Positions 26,360-36,191 are shown, counted from the first letter of the stretch. The stretch: DNA of 64,000 nt from Enterobacter sp. SA187 (GCF_001888805.2 NZ_CP019113.1:3100001-3164000), one strand, 5' to 3'. The notes: a model not told the origin generated them from the letters alone. Made by a program: numbers and translations.

Positions 26360-27285
26360 CCGGCAACAAAGAGGTGCAGCCGGGGAATAATCGGCGTTAA
26401 CGGCTGCGCCTCAGGCTTATAACGATGCTGAATATTGTCAGCATCGTAATTCAGCAGTTCCCCGATATCCGGCGCCCGGCCGCCGTTTTCCGCATCAATC
26501 AGCGCAATCATCGGCGCGGGGCAGGCGTACTGCACCTGCTTTTTGGTGTCCGCATACCAGACGCGGGCAATGGGCTGCACCTTCACCGGCCGTTTGATTT
26601 TCAGTTTCGCCCGTTGCGGCAGGGCGGCAATATCGTTGTACTCCTGCTCCAGCCGCGTCTGCCACTGTTCACGCGTCCAGCCGCCCACCGCGCGGGGGGC
26701 TTTCAGGCTTTTCGCCAGCATCGCCAGCACCTCATCCCGGGTCAGATTCTTAATGATGTGTTTGTTCGCCCAGCCAAAGCGCAGCGTCGCCGGATCGCGC
26801 AGGGTGGTCAGCGAGCGATAGGCGTTAAGGGTAATCAGCCCCGGCAGGTGGTGGTGCACCCATTCAAAGCGCGCGGCGGGAGGAAGTTCAGATTCCACGG
26901 TGATAATGCGCTCAAAAGCCTGCTTCAGGTCATTGATGGTGGCGATGCGCGCTTCGATGGCGTCGCGCAGCCCGGGAGCCGTTTGCAGGCAAATTACGCC
27001 GGGCAGCCGCACGGCGGCTTTGCTGCTGCGCTTTTCTGACTGCTGCTGGATAAACAGATGCGTGAAGTGGCGCAGCGCCCGTTCAGCCGCTTCCTTGCCG
27101 ATATGCTGCTTCACGGTGATGGTGGTCAGGGGATCGTGCTCGCTGCCTTTTTCCACTGCCGGCAACTCAAAGACGCGGCCTGCCAGCAGCCGACAGGCGG
27201 CGAGTTCGGTTTTCAGCTCCGCCAGTTGCTGCTCAAGCTGGCGAAAAGTGCTGGTGAGGCGTTCGATCAGGTCGTAGCGCGCCAT
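26356..27285 (-). CDS. tus: Replication terminator protein Tus
   Basis: A monomeric DNA-binding protein that locks onto Ter sites and blocks the replisome in one direction. It has 309 aa, the same as E. coli, with about 65 per cent identity by eye. The most conserved parts are the DNA-contacting strands and loops (LPGLITLNAYRSLTTL, LRFGWANKHIIKNLTRDEV, KLKIKRPVKVQPIARVWY). A Ter sequence overlaps its ribosome-binding site, so Tus represses its own synthesis in E. coli and probably here. The C-terminal codons overlap fumC. Confidence 0.97.
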   Translation of the reverse strand: MARYDLIERLTSTFRQLEQQLAELKTELAACRLLAGRVFELPAVEKGSEHDPLTTITVKQHIGKEAAERALRHFTHLFIQQQSEKRSSKAAVRLPGVICLQTAPGLRDAIEARIATINDLKQAFERIITVESELPPAARFEWVHHHLPGLITLNAYRSLTTLRDPATLRFGWANKHIIKNLTRDEVLAMLAKSLKAPRAVGGWTREQWQTRLEQEYNDIAALPQRAKLKIKRPVKVQPIARVWYADTKKQVQYACPAPMIALIDAENGGRAPDIGELLNYDADNIQHRYKPEAQPLTPIIPRLHLFVAG

Positions 27286-27295
27286 AGCTTACTCC

Positions 27296-27312
27296 TTAGT
27301 TACAACATACTT
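27296..27312 (-). promoter_or_regulatory. Ter site (TerB-like) upstream of tus
   Basis: On the minus strand AAGTATGTTGTAACTAA matches the Ter consensus AGNATGTTGTAAYKAA, including the key G at position 6. It ends in the AAGGAG Shine-Dalgarno of tus. From the known TerB geometry, forks moving toward lower coordinates would be blocked and forks from the tus side would pass (inference). Confidence 0.93.
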
Positions 27313-27349
27313 TATGTATAGCACAGCCGGACCGCTCCGGCCACCGCGA

Positions 27350-28657
27350 TTAACGGTCCGGCAGGACGGGAAGGGCGACCAGTTGTGTAACTGGCCAGCG
27401 AAAACGAAAGCGCGCGCCGCCGGTATCGCTGGCGTCACAGCTCACTTCACCGCCCATCGCCTGTGCGATCGAGTGCACAATCGCCAGCCCCAGTCCGCAG
27501 CCGCCGGTGGCGCGATCCCGGCTGGGATCAAGACGCACAAAAGGCTCAAACACCCGCTGGCGTTCCGCTTCGGCGATGCCGGGGCCGTCGTCGTCAACCT
27601 GTAAACAGGCATAGCTGCCGTCCAGATCCAGGCTGACGCTCACCTCGTTTTCACAATAGCGCAGCGCGTTATTGAGCAGGTTATCCAGCACCCGTTCCAT
27701 CAGGCGCATGTCCAGCGCGCCAAAGTGCGCAGCGCTGTCGGCATAAACCCGCAGACGTTTGTCGGGGGTTACGCTCTGCACGTCGGCGATATGGCTGGTC
27801 AGCCAGGCGGGCAGATCCGGCGTCGTCAGCCGCAGTTCATTTTGCGGCCGGTCGAGGCGGGCATAGGTGAGCAATTCTTCGATCAGTCCTTCCAGCTGGC
27901 CGATATCACGGTTCAGCGCCGCTCGTTCCGGCTCGCTGAGGTTATCGCTCATTTCCAGACGGTAACGCAGGCGCACCAGCGGCGTGCGCAGTTCATGGGC
28001 GATGCCGTCTATCAGCTGTTTCTTGCTGGCGATGAGAGCGTTAATGTTATCCGCCATCTGATTAAAAGCCACGCCGAGCCGCTCAAAGCTTGAGCCACGG
28101 TCAAAGTGGATGCGCTCGGTCAGATGCCCGTCGCCAAAACGCTGCGCCGCCGATTCGATACGCAGCATCTCCTGCCAGTGCGGGCGCATCCAGATAAAGA
28201 CAGGGAATGCGAGCGAAATCGCGATAAACACCAGCAGCGTGATGTCGAGAATGCGCATCTCATGCAGATAAAACAGATAAGGCACCGGCCCGACCGCCAG
28301 CACATAGTGGCTGCGGGGAATGCGCTGGATAAAGGTGTACTCCGCGTCCAGCGCCACAATGTCGCCTTCCCGCAGCCGCTGCGCCGTTGGCGCGTCAAGG
28401 CTGAACTTATTCAGCGGTTCAATACGCATATCGAATGAAAGATTAAGATCCATCTCTTTAAGGGTTTTGCTCCACTCGTGGGGCGGGATCTCGCGCAGCT
28501 CGCTGCGGATGAGGTACAGCGAGCTTTTCATCAGATCGTCAAGCGACTGTCGGCCCGCACGCTCGGCGGTGAATTTGTACACCAGGCCGACCAGCATGGT
28601 CATCACCAGAAAACAGACGAACAGCAGCAGGTAAAACTGCACAAACAGCTTTTTCAT
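27350..28657 (-). CDS. rstB: Sensor histidine kinase RstB
   Basis: The membrane sensor of the RstBA two-component system, 435 aa (E. coli 433). The first membrane helix is at about 8-28, the periplasmic sensor at about 30-135, and the second helix at about 136-157. A HAMP region follows, then the H-box GIAHELRTPLVRLRYR with His221 as phospho-acceptor, and an HATPase domain (NNALRYCENE, VDDDGPGI, GGCGLGLAIVH). It starts 26 bases after the rstA stop, so rstAB are one operon. In E. coli the pair responds to acid and low Mg through PhoP. Confidence 0.96.
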   Translation of the reverse strand: MKKLFVQFYLLLFVCFLVMTMLVGLVYKFTAERAGRQSLDDLMKSSLYLIRSELREIPPHEWSKTLKEMDLNLSFDMRIEPLNKFSLDAPTAQRLREGDIVALDAEYTFIQRIPRSHYVLAVGPVPYLFYLHEMRILDITLLVFIAISLAFPVFIWMRPHWQEMLRIESAAQRFGDGHLTERIHFDRGSSFERLGVAFNQMADNINALIASKKQLIDGIAHELRTPLVRLRYRLEMSDNLSEPERAALNRDIGQLEGLIEELLTYARLDRPQNELRLTTPDLPAWLTSHIADVQSVTPDKRLRVYADSAAHFGALDMRLMERVLDNLLNNALRYCENEVSVSLDLDGSYACLQVDDDGPGIAEAERQRVFEPFVRLDPSRDRATGGCGLGLAIVHSIAQAMGGEVSCDASDTGGARFRFRWPVTQLVALPVLPDR

Positions 28658-28683
28658 TCAGACACCTGTGATTGTGGCGACAC

Positions 28684-29403
28684 TCAGTTTTCCCAGGCGT
28701 GGGGCGCGAACAGATAGCCCTTGTTGCGCACCGTTTTAATGCGGTAGGGCTCGGTGGCGTTATCAAGCAGTTTTTTGCGTAAGCGTGAAATGGCCACGTC
28801 AACGCTGCGATCCATCCCGTCGTAGCTGACGCCGCGCAGATTCTTTAGCAGCGCGTCCCGGTCCATAATCTGCCCGGCATGGGTCGCCAGCTCCCACAGC
28901 AGATCAAAATCCGCCGTCGAGAGGACAATTTCATCCCCGGCCAGCAGCACCTGGCGATTAACCGGATCGATGGACAAACTGCCAAAGCGCAAGGCTTTGT
29001 GCGGCGTTAAGGTATTTTGCTGCGCCGCGGGCGTGGTGTTCGCGGCATGCTGGCGCAGGTGCAATCGCAGACGGGCCAGCAGCACGGCGGGCGGGGTGGT
29101 TTTCAGGATGTAATCGCTGGCGCCCATTTCCAGCGACAAAATATGGTTCATGTCGCTGTCAAGAGAGGTCAGCAGCACGATGGGTCCCTGCCACTGGCTG
29201 CGCAGATCGCGGCACAGCGTCATGCCGTCTTTACCGGGCAGCATGATGTCCAGCAGCACCAGTTCAGGGTTCTCGCGCAGGATCACCGCTTCGGCGCAGT
29301 CGCCGCGCGGCTCGACAATCACGTCGATGTCGTGTTTACCAAGATACGCCGCGATCAGCGCGCCGACTTCCGGGTCGTCTTCTACAAAAACGATCTTATT
29401 CAT
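28684..29403 (-). CDS. rstA: Response regulator RstA
   Basis: An OmpR/PhoB-type regulator of 239 aa, as in E. coli. The receiver domain has the acidic pair in VEDD (9-10), phospho-acceptor Asp52 in LVLLDIMLPGKDG and Lys in DYILKTTPP. The C-terminal winged helix has LSTADFDLLWELATHAGQIMD and DVAISRLRKKLLDN. The start MNKIVF at 29403 follows E. coli; a Met two codons earlier is possible and no clear SD decides. E. coli RstA activates asr, and a perfect RstA box lies in front of asr in this window (50703-50716). Confidence 0.96.
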   Translation of the reverse strand: MNKIVFVEDDPEVGALIAAYLGKHDIDVIVEPRGDCAEAVILRENPELVLLDIMLPGKDGMTLCRDLRSQWQGPIVLLTSLDSDMNHILSLEMGASDYILKTTPPAVLLARLRLHLRQHAANTTPAAQQNTLTPHKALRFGSLSIDPVNRQVLLAGDEIVLSTADFDLLWELATHAGQIMDRDALLKNLRGVSYDGMDRSVDVAISRLRKKLLDNATEPYRIKTVRNKGYLFAPHAWEN

Positions 29404-29469
29404 ATGCATGATGGTTAGCTAAAAACGCCAACATACACCGCCTTGTTTCAACCCGCCATCACTCTTTCG

Positions 29470-30192
29470 TTACCGGAGCGGACGACCGCCGTCGATGGCG
29501 AAACTGCGACCGGTGACATAACAACTGGTGAGCAGATAATCCACCAGATCGATAACCTCTTTTTCACCGGGGGCGATTTTCATCAGCGACTTATTCAGTG
29601 CCTTCTGACGATAGCTGGCGTCGTCGTGCTCGTTGAATAAAATCAGCGACGGGGCGATGGCATTGACTTTCACTTCCGGCGCGAGCTTGCGGGCAAAGGA
29701 GCGCGTCATGTTATCCAGCGCCGCTTTACTGGCGGCGTAGGCGATATGCTTATCACTGCCGCGCTCCACCACGTAATCGGTGAAATGGATAATGTCGGTG
29801 GATGCATGACCCTGACCGCGCAGTAGACCTTCCAGCGCATGATTAAGCAGGTAAGGGGCGTGGACATGGATTTGCAGCATGGCGGACAGCACCTCGGTAA
29901 GAGGCGTGCCGGGCTTTTCCGGCAGCCAGCCGCTGGCGTTGTGGATCACCGCGCGCAGACAACGGGTACGGGATTTGATCTCCTCGGCAAATTTTAATAT
30001 TCCGTCATCGGAACAAAAATCCGCCTGGATGCAGACCGCGCCTTCTTCCTGCAACACATCGATAGCCGGGTAAGGGGTGCGATAGCTGACGATCACCGGC
30101 TGGTGCAGGTTGAGAAAATGGTGGGCGAGGGCGAGGCCGATACGGCGGCCTCCGCCGGTAATTAAAATGGGATTGGGTTGATCTTTACCCAT
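29470..30192 (-). CDS. folM: Dihydromonapterin reductase FolM
   Basis: A short-chain dehydrogenase of 240 aa, as in E. coli FolM, which reduces dihydromonapterin (and weakly dihydrofolate) with NADPH. The nucleotide-binding motif is the atypical TGGGRRIG shared with pteridine reductases; the catalytic Tyr/Lys are in YAASKAALDNM. HNASGW replaces the usual NNAG. E. coli has ydgC between rstA and folM; only 66 bases lie between them here, so ydgC is absent. Confidence 0.96.
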   Translation of the reverse strand: MGKDQPNPILITGGGRRIGLALAHHFLNLHQPVIVSYRTPYPAIDVLQEEGAVCIQADFCSDDGILKFAEEIKSRTRCLRAVIHNASGWLPEKPGTPLTEVLSAMLQIHVHAPYLLNHALEGLLRGQGHASTDIIHFTDYVVERGSDKHIAYAASKAALDNMTRSFARKLAPEVKVNAIAPSLILFNEHDDASYRQKALNKSLMKIAPGEKEVIDLVDYLLTSCYVTGRSFAIDGGRPLR

Positions 30193-30229
30193 CGCTATCT
30201 CCTTATCGTTAAGACGATGGGCGCAGCAT

Positions 30230-31612
30230 TTATCCCATCAGCATCCAGGTCGCCGGAACCGCTGCAAGCAGCAGACAGGCAATCATCACATGTTCGGCGC
30301 GGCGCAGCGGTTTATCATGCTGGTGGGTACGGCGGGCATAGATAAACACCAGCAGGCCGGGCGCATAAAGCACCACCGACAGCAGCAGATGCATCGGGCC
30401 GGAGGCATATAATAACCATAAACCATACAGGCAGGATCCGACACCCACGACCTTATGCAGTGGACGGCTGGCGATTTTCAGCAAATACGCCCCGACGAGG
30501 AAATAGGGCACGAGGATCATTTCGGAGGCGATGGTCAACAGCGTGTTGTAATCGGATCCGGTCAGCCAGATAAGGATCAGACACACCTGGACGCTGGCGT
30601 TGGTCAGCCACAGCGAAGCAGAAGGCGCGCTGTTTTTATTCTGACGGGCGCAGATACGCGGGAAGGCTTTGTAGGTGGCGGCCAGCAGCGGCACTTCCGC
30701 CGCCATGATCGTCCAGCTCAGATAGGCCCCGCAAACGGAGACAACCAGACCGGCGGCGATAATAATTTCGCCCCAGGAACCCATCATACGTACCATCAAT
30801 CCCGCCATCGACGGGTTACGCATTTCAGCCAGCTCCGGACGGGCCACCACCCCCAGCGACAACAGCGTCACCAGCAGGTAAACCGTTAAGGCAGCCATGA
30901 CCGCCAGCAGCGTCGCGCGGCCCACGTCATGCTTGCTGCGCGCCCGGGCGGACACCACCACTGCGCCTTCCACGCCGATAAACACCCACAGGGTGATAAG
31001 CATGGTGTTTTTCACCTGCTCCCACACCGGCACGCCCAGATCGATGCCGGTAAAATCGAGTTTGAACTTATCAAAATTAAAGGCCAGCGCAGCCAGCACC
31101 ACGAACAGCCCCAGCGGCACCAGTTTCGCCAGGGTCGCGGCGAGGTTGATACTGGCTGCCGTCTGCACGCCGCGCAGCACCAGCGCATGGACGATCCACA
31201 GCAGGCAGGACGCGCCGACGATGGACTGCCAGGTGTTGCCGTCGCCAAAGATGCGCAGCTGTGGGGTATCGGTGAAGAAGCTCAGCGCCGAGAATACGAT
31301 CACCAGGTAGGAGACGTTGGCGATCACCGCGCACAGCCAGTAACCCCAGGCGGAGCAGAAACCGATCAGTTCGCCGAAGCCTTCCCGCGCATAGGTAAAG
31401 ATGCCGCCATCCAGATCCGGGCGCAACCGCGTCAGCAGCAGCATGGCAAAGGCCAGCAATAAAATGCCCGCGCCGGTGATCCCCCAGCCAATCAGCAGGG
31501 CGGCGGGACTGGCGACTTCCGCCATATTCTGCGGCAGACTGAACACACCCGCGCCGAGCATGGAGCTCAGAACGAGCGCAGTTAAAGCGCTAAGGCCAAG
31601 TTTCTTTTCCAT
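30230..31612 (-). CDS. ydgI: APC-family amino acid antiporter YdgI
   Basis: An inner-membrane transporter of about 460 aa with about 12 membrane helices, of the basic amino-acid/polyamine antiporter branch (arginine/ornithine antiporter-like). MEKKLGLSALTALVLSSMLG at the N terminus carries the GAGVFSLP motif of helix 1, and the helix 6 region is WVFIGVEGAVVVSARA. The substrate has not been proven for YdgI. The start is placed at the second Met (31612), which has AGGATGACG before it; the first Met at 31618 lies on top of the SD. It follows folM's start by 37 bases on the same strand. Confidence 0.93.
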   Translation of the reverse strand: MEKKLGLSALTALVLSSMLGAGVFSLPQNMAEVASPAALLIGWGITGAGILLLAFAMLLLTRLRPDLDGGIFTYAREGFGELIGFCSAWGYWLCAVIANVSYLVIVFSALSFFTDTPQLRIFGDGNTWQSIVGASCLLWIVHALVLRGVQTAASINLAATLAKLVPLGLFVVLAALAFNFDKFKLDFTGIDLGVPVWEQVKNTMLITLWVFIGVEGAVVVSARARSKHDVGRATLLAVMAALTVYLLVTLLSLGVVARPELAEMRNPSMAGLMVRMMGSWGEIIIAAGLVVSVCGAYLSWTIMAAEVPLLAATYKAFPRICARQNKNSAPSASLWLTNASVQVCLILIWLTGSDYNTLLTIASEMILVPYFLVGAYLLKIASRPLHKVVGVGSCLYGLWLLYASGPMHLLLSVVLYAPGLLVFIYARRTHQHDKPLRRAEHVMIACLLLAAVPATWMLMG

Positions 31613-31755
31613 CGTCATCCTGTTATGAACGAACTGGATCCAGAATAATTATTTCGCCGTAGCGCATAAAAATGGTGGATCACACTGAGGCGCGGAATTT
31701 TACGAAGAGCGGCAGGCGCATGCAATGAGGTACAGCAGAAAATTATGCAAAAAGC

Positions 31756-31782
31756 TGTAAAAGGCGGCACAAGCCGCCTTTT
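31756..31782 (-). terminator. ydgH terminator
   Basis: AAAAGGCGGC and GCCGCCTTTT form a 10-bp stem with a 4-nt loop, then T-rich sequence on the minus strand, 11 bases past the ydgH stop. Confidence 0.88.
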
Positions 31783-31792
31783 AAGAGGGGAA

Positions 31793-32737
31793 TTACTTAT
31801 ACAGATCGGCGCTGATGGTGATATTGCCACCACGTTCCTGCCACTGGCGGGTGATGTGGTAATATTTTGCGCCTTTCTTTGCCGCGCGTTTGGCCACCTG
31901 GTAGGAGATTTCCGTCATGTTGCCGTAGTTACCGGTGAACTTCACGCTGTCGAAGGGCACCATTTGCGCCGCGGTGATTTTATTCACTTCTTCAATTTTG
32001 GTGCCGTCCGGTAAAGTGACAGTGTAACGGCCACCTTTTGATGACTGGGTTTCAAAGAAACGACCCACTTCGGCGCTTGGCGCGGCGCTGGTGGCGATAC
32101 CCGGGATCTCAACTTTCTTCGCTTCTTCGCCGCCTTTCGCCAGCATTGCGCGTCCTGCGTCAGAGTTTGCCGGAATAGCGTCCGGGCTTTGCAGTACGCG
32201 TTTTTTGGCGTCTGCTTTATAGACGTAGGCGGTGATCATCTGGTTGCCGCCGTCGTTGGTATCCACCTGGCGCACAATATAGTAAGAGGCCGCATTTTTC
32301 GCTTTCGCGGCCTTGGTGATGGCGGCGTTAATATCAGGCTGGCTGCGGTAGAAACCCCGCACCGAGACGGTGTCAAAAGGTTCCAGCTCGATCGCCTGAT
32401 CTTTGGTTAATTCGGTCACGCCGTTAATGACACGATTTTTTGGCGCATCCGCTTTTGGCGCATCTGATTTATAGAGATCGGCCACCACGCGCTGATTACC
32501 GCTGTTGGCATAATCGGCAGAGTCGACAATATAGAAGGCATCCGCGCCTGCTTTATCGGCGCGATTAGAGACGGCATTCACGGCGTCGCTGATGGCATTA
32601 AAACGGCCAGTGATCGTGATGCGATCGTAAGGCTTAACCGCTGCTGCCTGCTCAGGCGTCAATTCTGTCGCTGCATTAACCGACAATGTTGTCGCTGAAA
32701 GAAGTACAGACGCCACGAGGGTGTTCTTAAGCTTCAT
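31793..32737 (-). CDS. ydgH: Periplasmic DUF1471-repeat protein YdgH
   Basis: A 314-aa secreted protein, equal in length to E. coli YdgH, with a signal peptide (MKLKNTLVASVLLSATTLSVNA) and three tandem DUF1471 (YdgH/BhsA/McbA) domains at about 45-105, 120-190 and 245-314. Each ends in the typical NG.Q....DLYK type strand (NSGNQRVVADLYKSD, GGNQMITAYVYKAD, GGNITISADLYK). DUF1471 proteins are mostly stress-induced and periplasmic; YdgH and relatives affect envelope permeability. It is divergent from pntA. Confidence 0.95.
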   Translation of the reverse strand: MKLKNTLVASVLLSATTLSVNAATELTPEQAAAVKPYDRITITGRFNAISDAVNAVSNRADKAGADAFYIVDSADYANSGNQRVVADLYKSDAPKADAPKNRVINGVTELTKDQAIELEPFDTVSVRGFYRSQPDINAAITKAAKAKNAASYYIVRQVDTNDGGNQMITAYVYKADAKKRVLQSPDAIPANSDAGRAMLAKGGEEAKKVEIPGIATSAAPSAEVGRFFETQSSKGGRYTVTLPDGTKIEEVNKITAAQMVPFDSVKFTGNYGNMTEISYQVAKRAAKKGAKYYHITRQWQERGGNITISADLYK

Positions 32738-33262
32738 AAAAATAATCCTTCGCCTTGCGCAAACCAGTAATTGGTAGTGTGGTTGTCTTGAAAACGTTGC
32801 CGATTATGGCATTGAAATGTCGTCATTGTCTGCGTCATTTTTAACGGCCAGTGCGGGGCGTTAGCTGAATTACCATAACAATTAGATATATGTGGAAAAA
32901 ACAGCCGCCAGACCAGCAAAACCGGTAAAGCATATGACTTTTATAAGTTAACTCATTGTTAAATTGTTGATCTCAGCAAACAGGTAATCATGTTTTGCCG
33001 CCTCGCTTTGGCGGATTATGGGGCGCGCGCCGCAATTTTAAGTTAAACCAGCCAGTCAGAACGCGTTTCTCTTAATATTCCGCAATTAAATAAGAAATAC
33101 TCTTTTCTGGCGCTAGATCGCAGGCGTTATTTTCAGTAGGTTATAGAAAGTTTGTTACCGTTTGATTTATTAGCGTTGATGTTCGTTACCCCTGTGGGTG
33201 GCGGGCAAGGTCTTTTGAGAAAACTGACAAACCATCATCTTAAACCGATGGAAGGGAAAACT
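32738..33262. other. Divergent promoter region of ydgH and pntA
   Basis: About 525 bases without a gene. The sequence is AT-rich in the middle (32870-33160), as expected for promoters. An in-frame extension of pntA starting at 33152 exists, but the ATG at 33263 is the family start. I see no small ORF with a good ribosome-binding site and no clear operator. Confidence 0.6.
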
Positions 33263-34792
33263 ATGCGTATTGGTGTACCAAAAGAACGGTTGGCCAATGA
33301 AACCCGCGTGGCTGCCACACCGAAAACGGTCGAGCAACTGCTTAAGCTGGGTTTCACTGTCGCTGTGGAAAGCGACGCGGGCAGACTGGCAAGTTTTGAC
33401 GACGAGGCGTATACCCGTGCGGGCGCGCAGATCGTTGACGGAAATGACGTCTGGCAGTCAGACATTATTCTCAAGGTGAATGCTCCGGGTGACGATGAGA
33501 TTGCGTTGCTCAATCCGGGCACCACCCTGGTGAGCTTTATCTGGCCTGCGCAGAATCCGGAACTGCTGGAAAAACTCGCGGCCCGCAATGTCACCATTAT
33601 GGCGATGGACTCGGTGCCGCGTATTTCCCGCGCCCAGTCGCTGGATGCGCTCAGTTCGATGGCCAACATCGCTGGTTACCGCGCCATTGTCGAAGCCGCC
33701 CACGAATTTGGCCGCTTCTTCACCGGGCAGATCACTGCCGCCGGTAAAGTACCGCCCGCGAAAGTGATGGTGATTGGCGCAGGCGTGGCAGGTCTGGCGG
33801 CGATTGGCGCAGCTAACAGCCTTGGCGCTATTGTCCGTGCCTTCGACACCCGTCCGGAAGTGAAAGAACAAGTGCAGAGTATGGGCGCGGAGTTCCTTGA
33901 GCTGGATTTCGAAGAGGAAGCGGGCAGCGGCGACGGTTATGCCAAAGTCATGTCCGAGGCCTTTATCAAAGCGGAAATGGCGCTGTTCGCCGCCCAGGCG
34001 AAAGAAGTGGACATTATTGTCACCACCGCGCTGATCCCCGGTAAACCGGCGCCTAAGCTTATCACCCGTGAAATGGTCGATTCCATGCAGCCGGGCAGCG
34101 TCATCGTCGACCTGGCTGCGCAAAACGGCGGCAACTGTGAATACACTATCGCCAATGAAGTCGTCACCACGCCAAACGGCGTAAAGGTGATCGGCTATAC
34201 CGATTTACCGGGTCGTCTGCCGACCCAGTCCTCCCAGCTGTACGGCACCAACCTCGTTAACCTGCTTAAACTGCTCTGCAAAGAGAAAGACGGCAACGTG
34301 AACGTTGATTTTGACGACGTGGTGGTGCGTGGCGTAACTGTCGTGCGTGAGGGTGAAATCACCTGGCCCGCGCCGCCTATTCAGGTTTCTGCCCAGCCGA
34401 AAGCGGCGGCAAAAGCCGCACCTGAGCCGATTGAAGAGGCGGTTCCCGCATCGCCATGGCGTAAATTCGCCCTGATGGCGCTGGCGATCATTCTGTTTGG
34501 CTGGCTCGCTGATGTCGCGCCGAAAGAGTTCCTGGGTCACTTCACCGTCTTCGCGCTCTCCTGCGTGGTGGGCTATTACGTGGTGTGGAACGTATCTCAT
34601 GCGCTGCATACGCCGCTGATGTCGGTGACCAATGCCATTTCAGGCATCATCGTGGTCGGCGCGTTATTGCAGATTGGTCATGGCGGCTGGATCAGCTTCC
34701 TGAGCTTTATCGCCGTGCTGATCGCCAGCATTAACATTTTTGGTGGTTTCACCGTCACTCAGCGCATGCTGAAAATGTTCCGGAAGAACTAA
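33263..34792 (+). CDS. pntA: NAD(P) transhydrogenase subunit alpha
   Basis: The alpha subunit (509 aa; E. coli 510) of the proton-translocating transhydrogenase, which makes NADPH from NADH at the inner membrane. The N-terminal NAD(H) domain I has VIGAGVAGLAAIGAANSLGAIVRAFDTRPEVKEQ-type binding fold and the RISRAQSLDALSSMANIAGYRA signature; the C-terminal part (about 400-509) has four membrane helices. GGAAGGGAAAACT precedes the ATG. pntB follows 10 bases after the stop. Confidence 0.98.
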   Translation: MRIGVPKERLANETRVAATPKTVEQLLKLGFTVAVESDAGRLASFDDEAYTRAGAQIVDGNDVWQSDIILKVNAPGDDEIALLNPGTTLVSFIWPAQNPELLEKLAARNVTIMAMDSVPRISRAQSLDALSSMANIAGYRAIVEAAHEFGRFFTGQITAAGKVPPAKVMVIGAGVAGLAAIGAANSLGAIVRAFDTRPEVKEQVQSMGAEFLELDFEEEAGSGDGYAKVMSEAFIKAEMALFAAQAKEVDIIVTTALIPGKPAPKLITREMVDSMQPGSVIVDLAAQNGGNCEYTIANEVVTTPNGVKVIGYTDLPGRLPTQSSQLYGTNLVNLLKLLCKEKDGNVNVDFDDVVVRGVTVVREGEITWPAPPIQVSAQPKAAAKAAPEPIEEAVPASPWRKFALMALAIILFGWLADVAPKEFLGHFTVFALSCVVGYYVVWNVSHALHTPLMSVTNAISGIIVVGALLQIGHGGWISFLSFIAVLIASINIFGGFTVTQRMLKMFRKN

Positions 34793-34802
34793 GGGGTAAC
34801 AT

Positions 34803-36191
34803 ATGTCTGGAGGATTAGTTACAGCTGCATACATTGTTGCCGCGATCCTGTTTATTTTCAGTCTGGCCGGGTTGTCAAAGCATGAAACCTCCCAGCAGGG
34901 TAACCGTTTCGGCATCGCCGGTATGGCTATCGCGCTGATTGCCACCATCTTTGGCCCGGAAACCGGCAACGTGGTGTGGATCATCGTGGCGATGGTTATC
35001 GGCGGCGCGATCGGTATTCATCTGGCGAAGAAAGTCGAAATGACCGAGATGCCGGAGCTGGTGGCGATCCTGCACAGCTTCGTGGGTCTGGCGGCGGTAC
35101 TGGTGGGCTTTAACAGCTATCTGTATCACGACGCGGGTCTGGATCCGATTCTGGTCAACATCCATCTGACCGAAGTGTTCCTCGGTATCTTCATCGGCGC
35201 GGTGACCTTTACCGGCTCCATCGTGGCCTTTGGCAAACTGCGCGGCAAAATCTCCTCTAAGCCGCTGATGCTGCCTAACCGCCATAAGCTGAACCTGGCG
35301 GCGCTGGTGGTCTCTTTCCTGCTGATGGTGATCTTCGTGCGCACCGAAAGCGTCGGGTTGCAGGTGCTGGCGCTGCTGGTGATGACCGTTATCGCGCTGG
35401 CCTTTGGCTGGCATCTGGTGGCGTCTATCGGCGGGGCGGATATGCCGGTGGTGGTCTCCATGCTCAACTCCTACTCGGGCTGGGCGGCAGCGGCGGCGGG
35501 CTTTATGCTGAGCAACGACCTGCTGATCGTCACCGGCGCGCTGGTAGGCTCGTCCGGCGCCATCCTCTCTTACATTATGTGTAAGGCGATGAACCGTTCG
35601 TTCTTCAGCGTGATCGCAGGCGGCTTCGGCACTGATGGCTCCTCGACCGGCAGCGACGAAGAAGTGGGCGAGCACCGTGAAATCAGCGCAGAAGAGACCG
35701 CTGAGATGCTGAAAAACTCCCACAGCGTGATCATCACCCCAGGCTATGGCATGGCGGTGGCGCAGGCCCAGTATCCGGTTGCCGATATTACCGAGAAGCT
35801 GCGCGCGCGCGGCATCAAGGTGCGTTTCGGCATTCACCCGGTTGCCGGTCGTCTGCCGGGCCATATGAACGTGCTGCTGGCGGAAGCGAAGGTGCCCTAT
35901 GACATCGTGCTGGAAATGGACGAAATCAACGACGATTTCAGCGATACCGACACGGTGCTGGTCATAGGCGCGAACGATACGGTGAACCCGGCGGCGCTGG
36001 ACGATCCGCGCAGCCCGATCGCCGGTATGCCGGTGCTGGAAGTGTGGAAAGCGCAGAATGTTATCGTCTTTAAACGCTCCATGAACACCGGCTATGCAGG
36101 CGTGCAGAACCCGCTGTTCTTCAAAGAGAACACCCACATGCTGTTCGGCGATGCAAAAGCCAGCGTGGATGCCATCCTGAAAGCGCTGTAA
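34803..36191 (+). CDS. pntB: NAD(P) transhydrogenase subunit beta
   Basis: The beta subunit, 462 aa, identical in length to E. coli. The N-terminal 260 residues contain about nine membrane helices with the proton channel. Domain III (about 285-462) binds NADP(H) through ITPGYGMAVAQAQYPVAD and VRFGIHPVAGRLPGHMNVLLAEA. Ends in a strong terminator shared with uspE. In E. coli tqsA follows pntB; here uspE does. Confidence 0.98.
   Translation: MSGGLVTAAYIVAAILFIFSLAGLSKHETSQQGNRFGIAGMAIALIATIFGPETGNVVWIIVAMVIGGAIGIHLAKKVEMTEMPELVAILHSFVGLAAVLVGFNSYLYHDAGLDPILVNIHLTEVFLGIFIGAVTFTGSIVAFGKLRGKISSKPLMLPNRHKLNLAALVVSFLLMVIFVRTESVGLQVLALLVMTVIALAFGWHLVASIGGADMPVVVSMLNSYSGWAAAAAGFMLSNDLLIVTGALVGSSGAILSYIMCKAMNRSFFSVIAGGFGTDGSSTGSDEEVGEHREISAEETAEMLKNSHSVIITPGYGMAVAQAQYPVADITEKLRARGIKVRFGIHPVAGRLPGHMNVLLAEAKVPYDIVLEMDEINDDFSDTDTVLVIGANDTVNPAALDDPRSPIAGMPVLEVWKAQNVIVFKRSMNTGYAGVQNPLFFKENTHMLFGDAKASVDAILKAL

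Noticed and set aside
33152..33262. N-terminal extension of pntA by 37 codons
   Set aside because: No homologous sequence in PntA; the ATG at 33263 has a good SD and family match.
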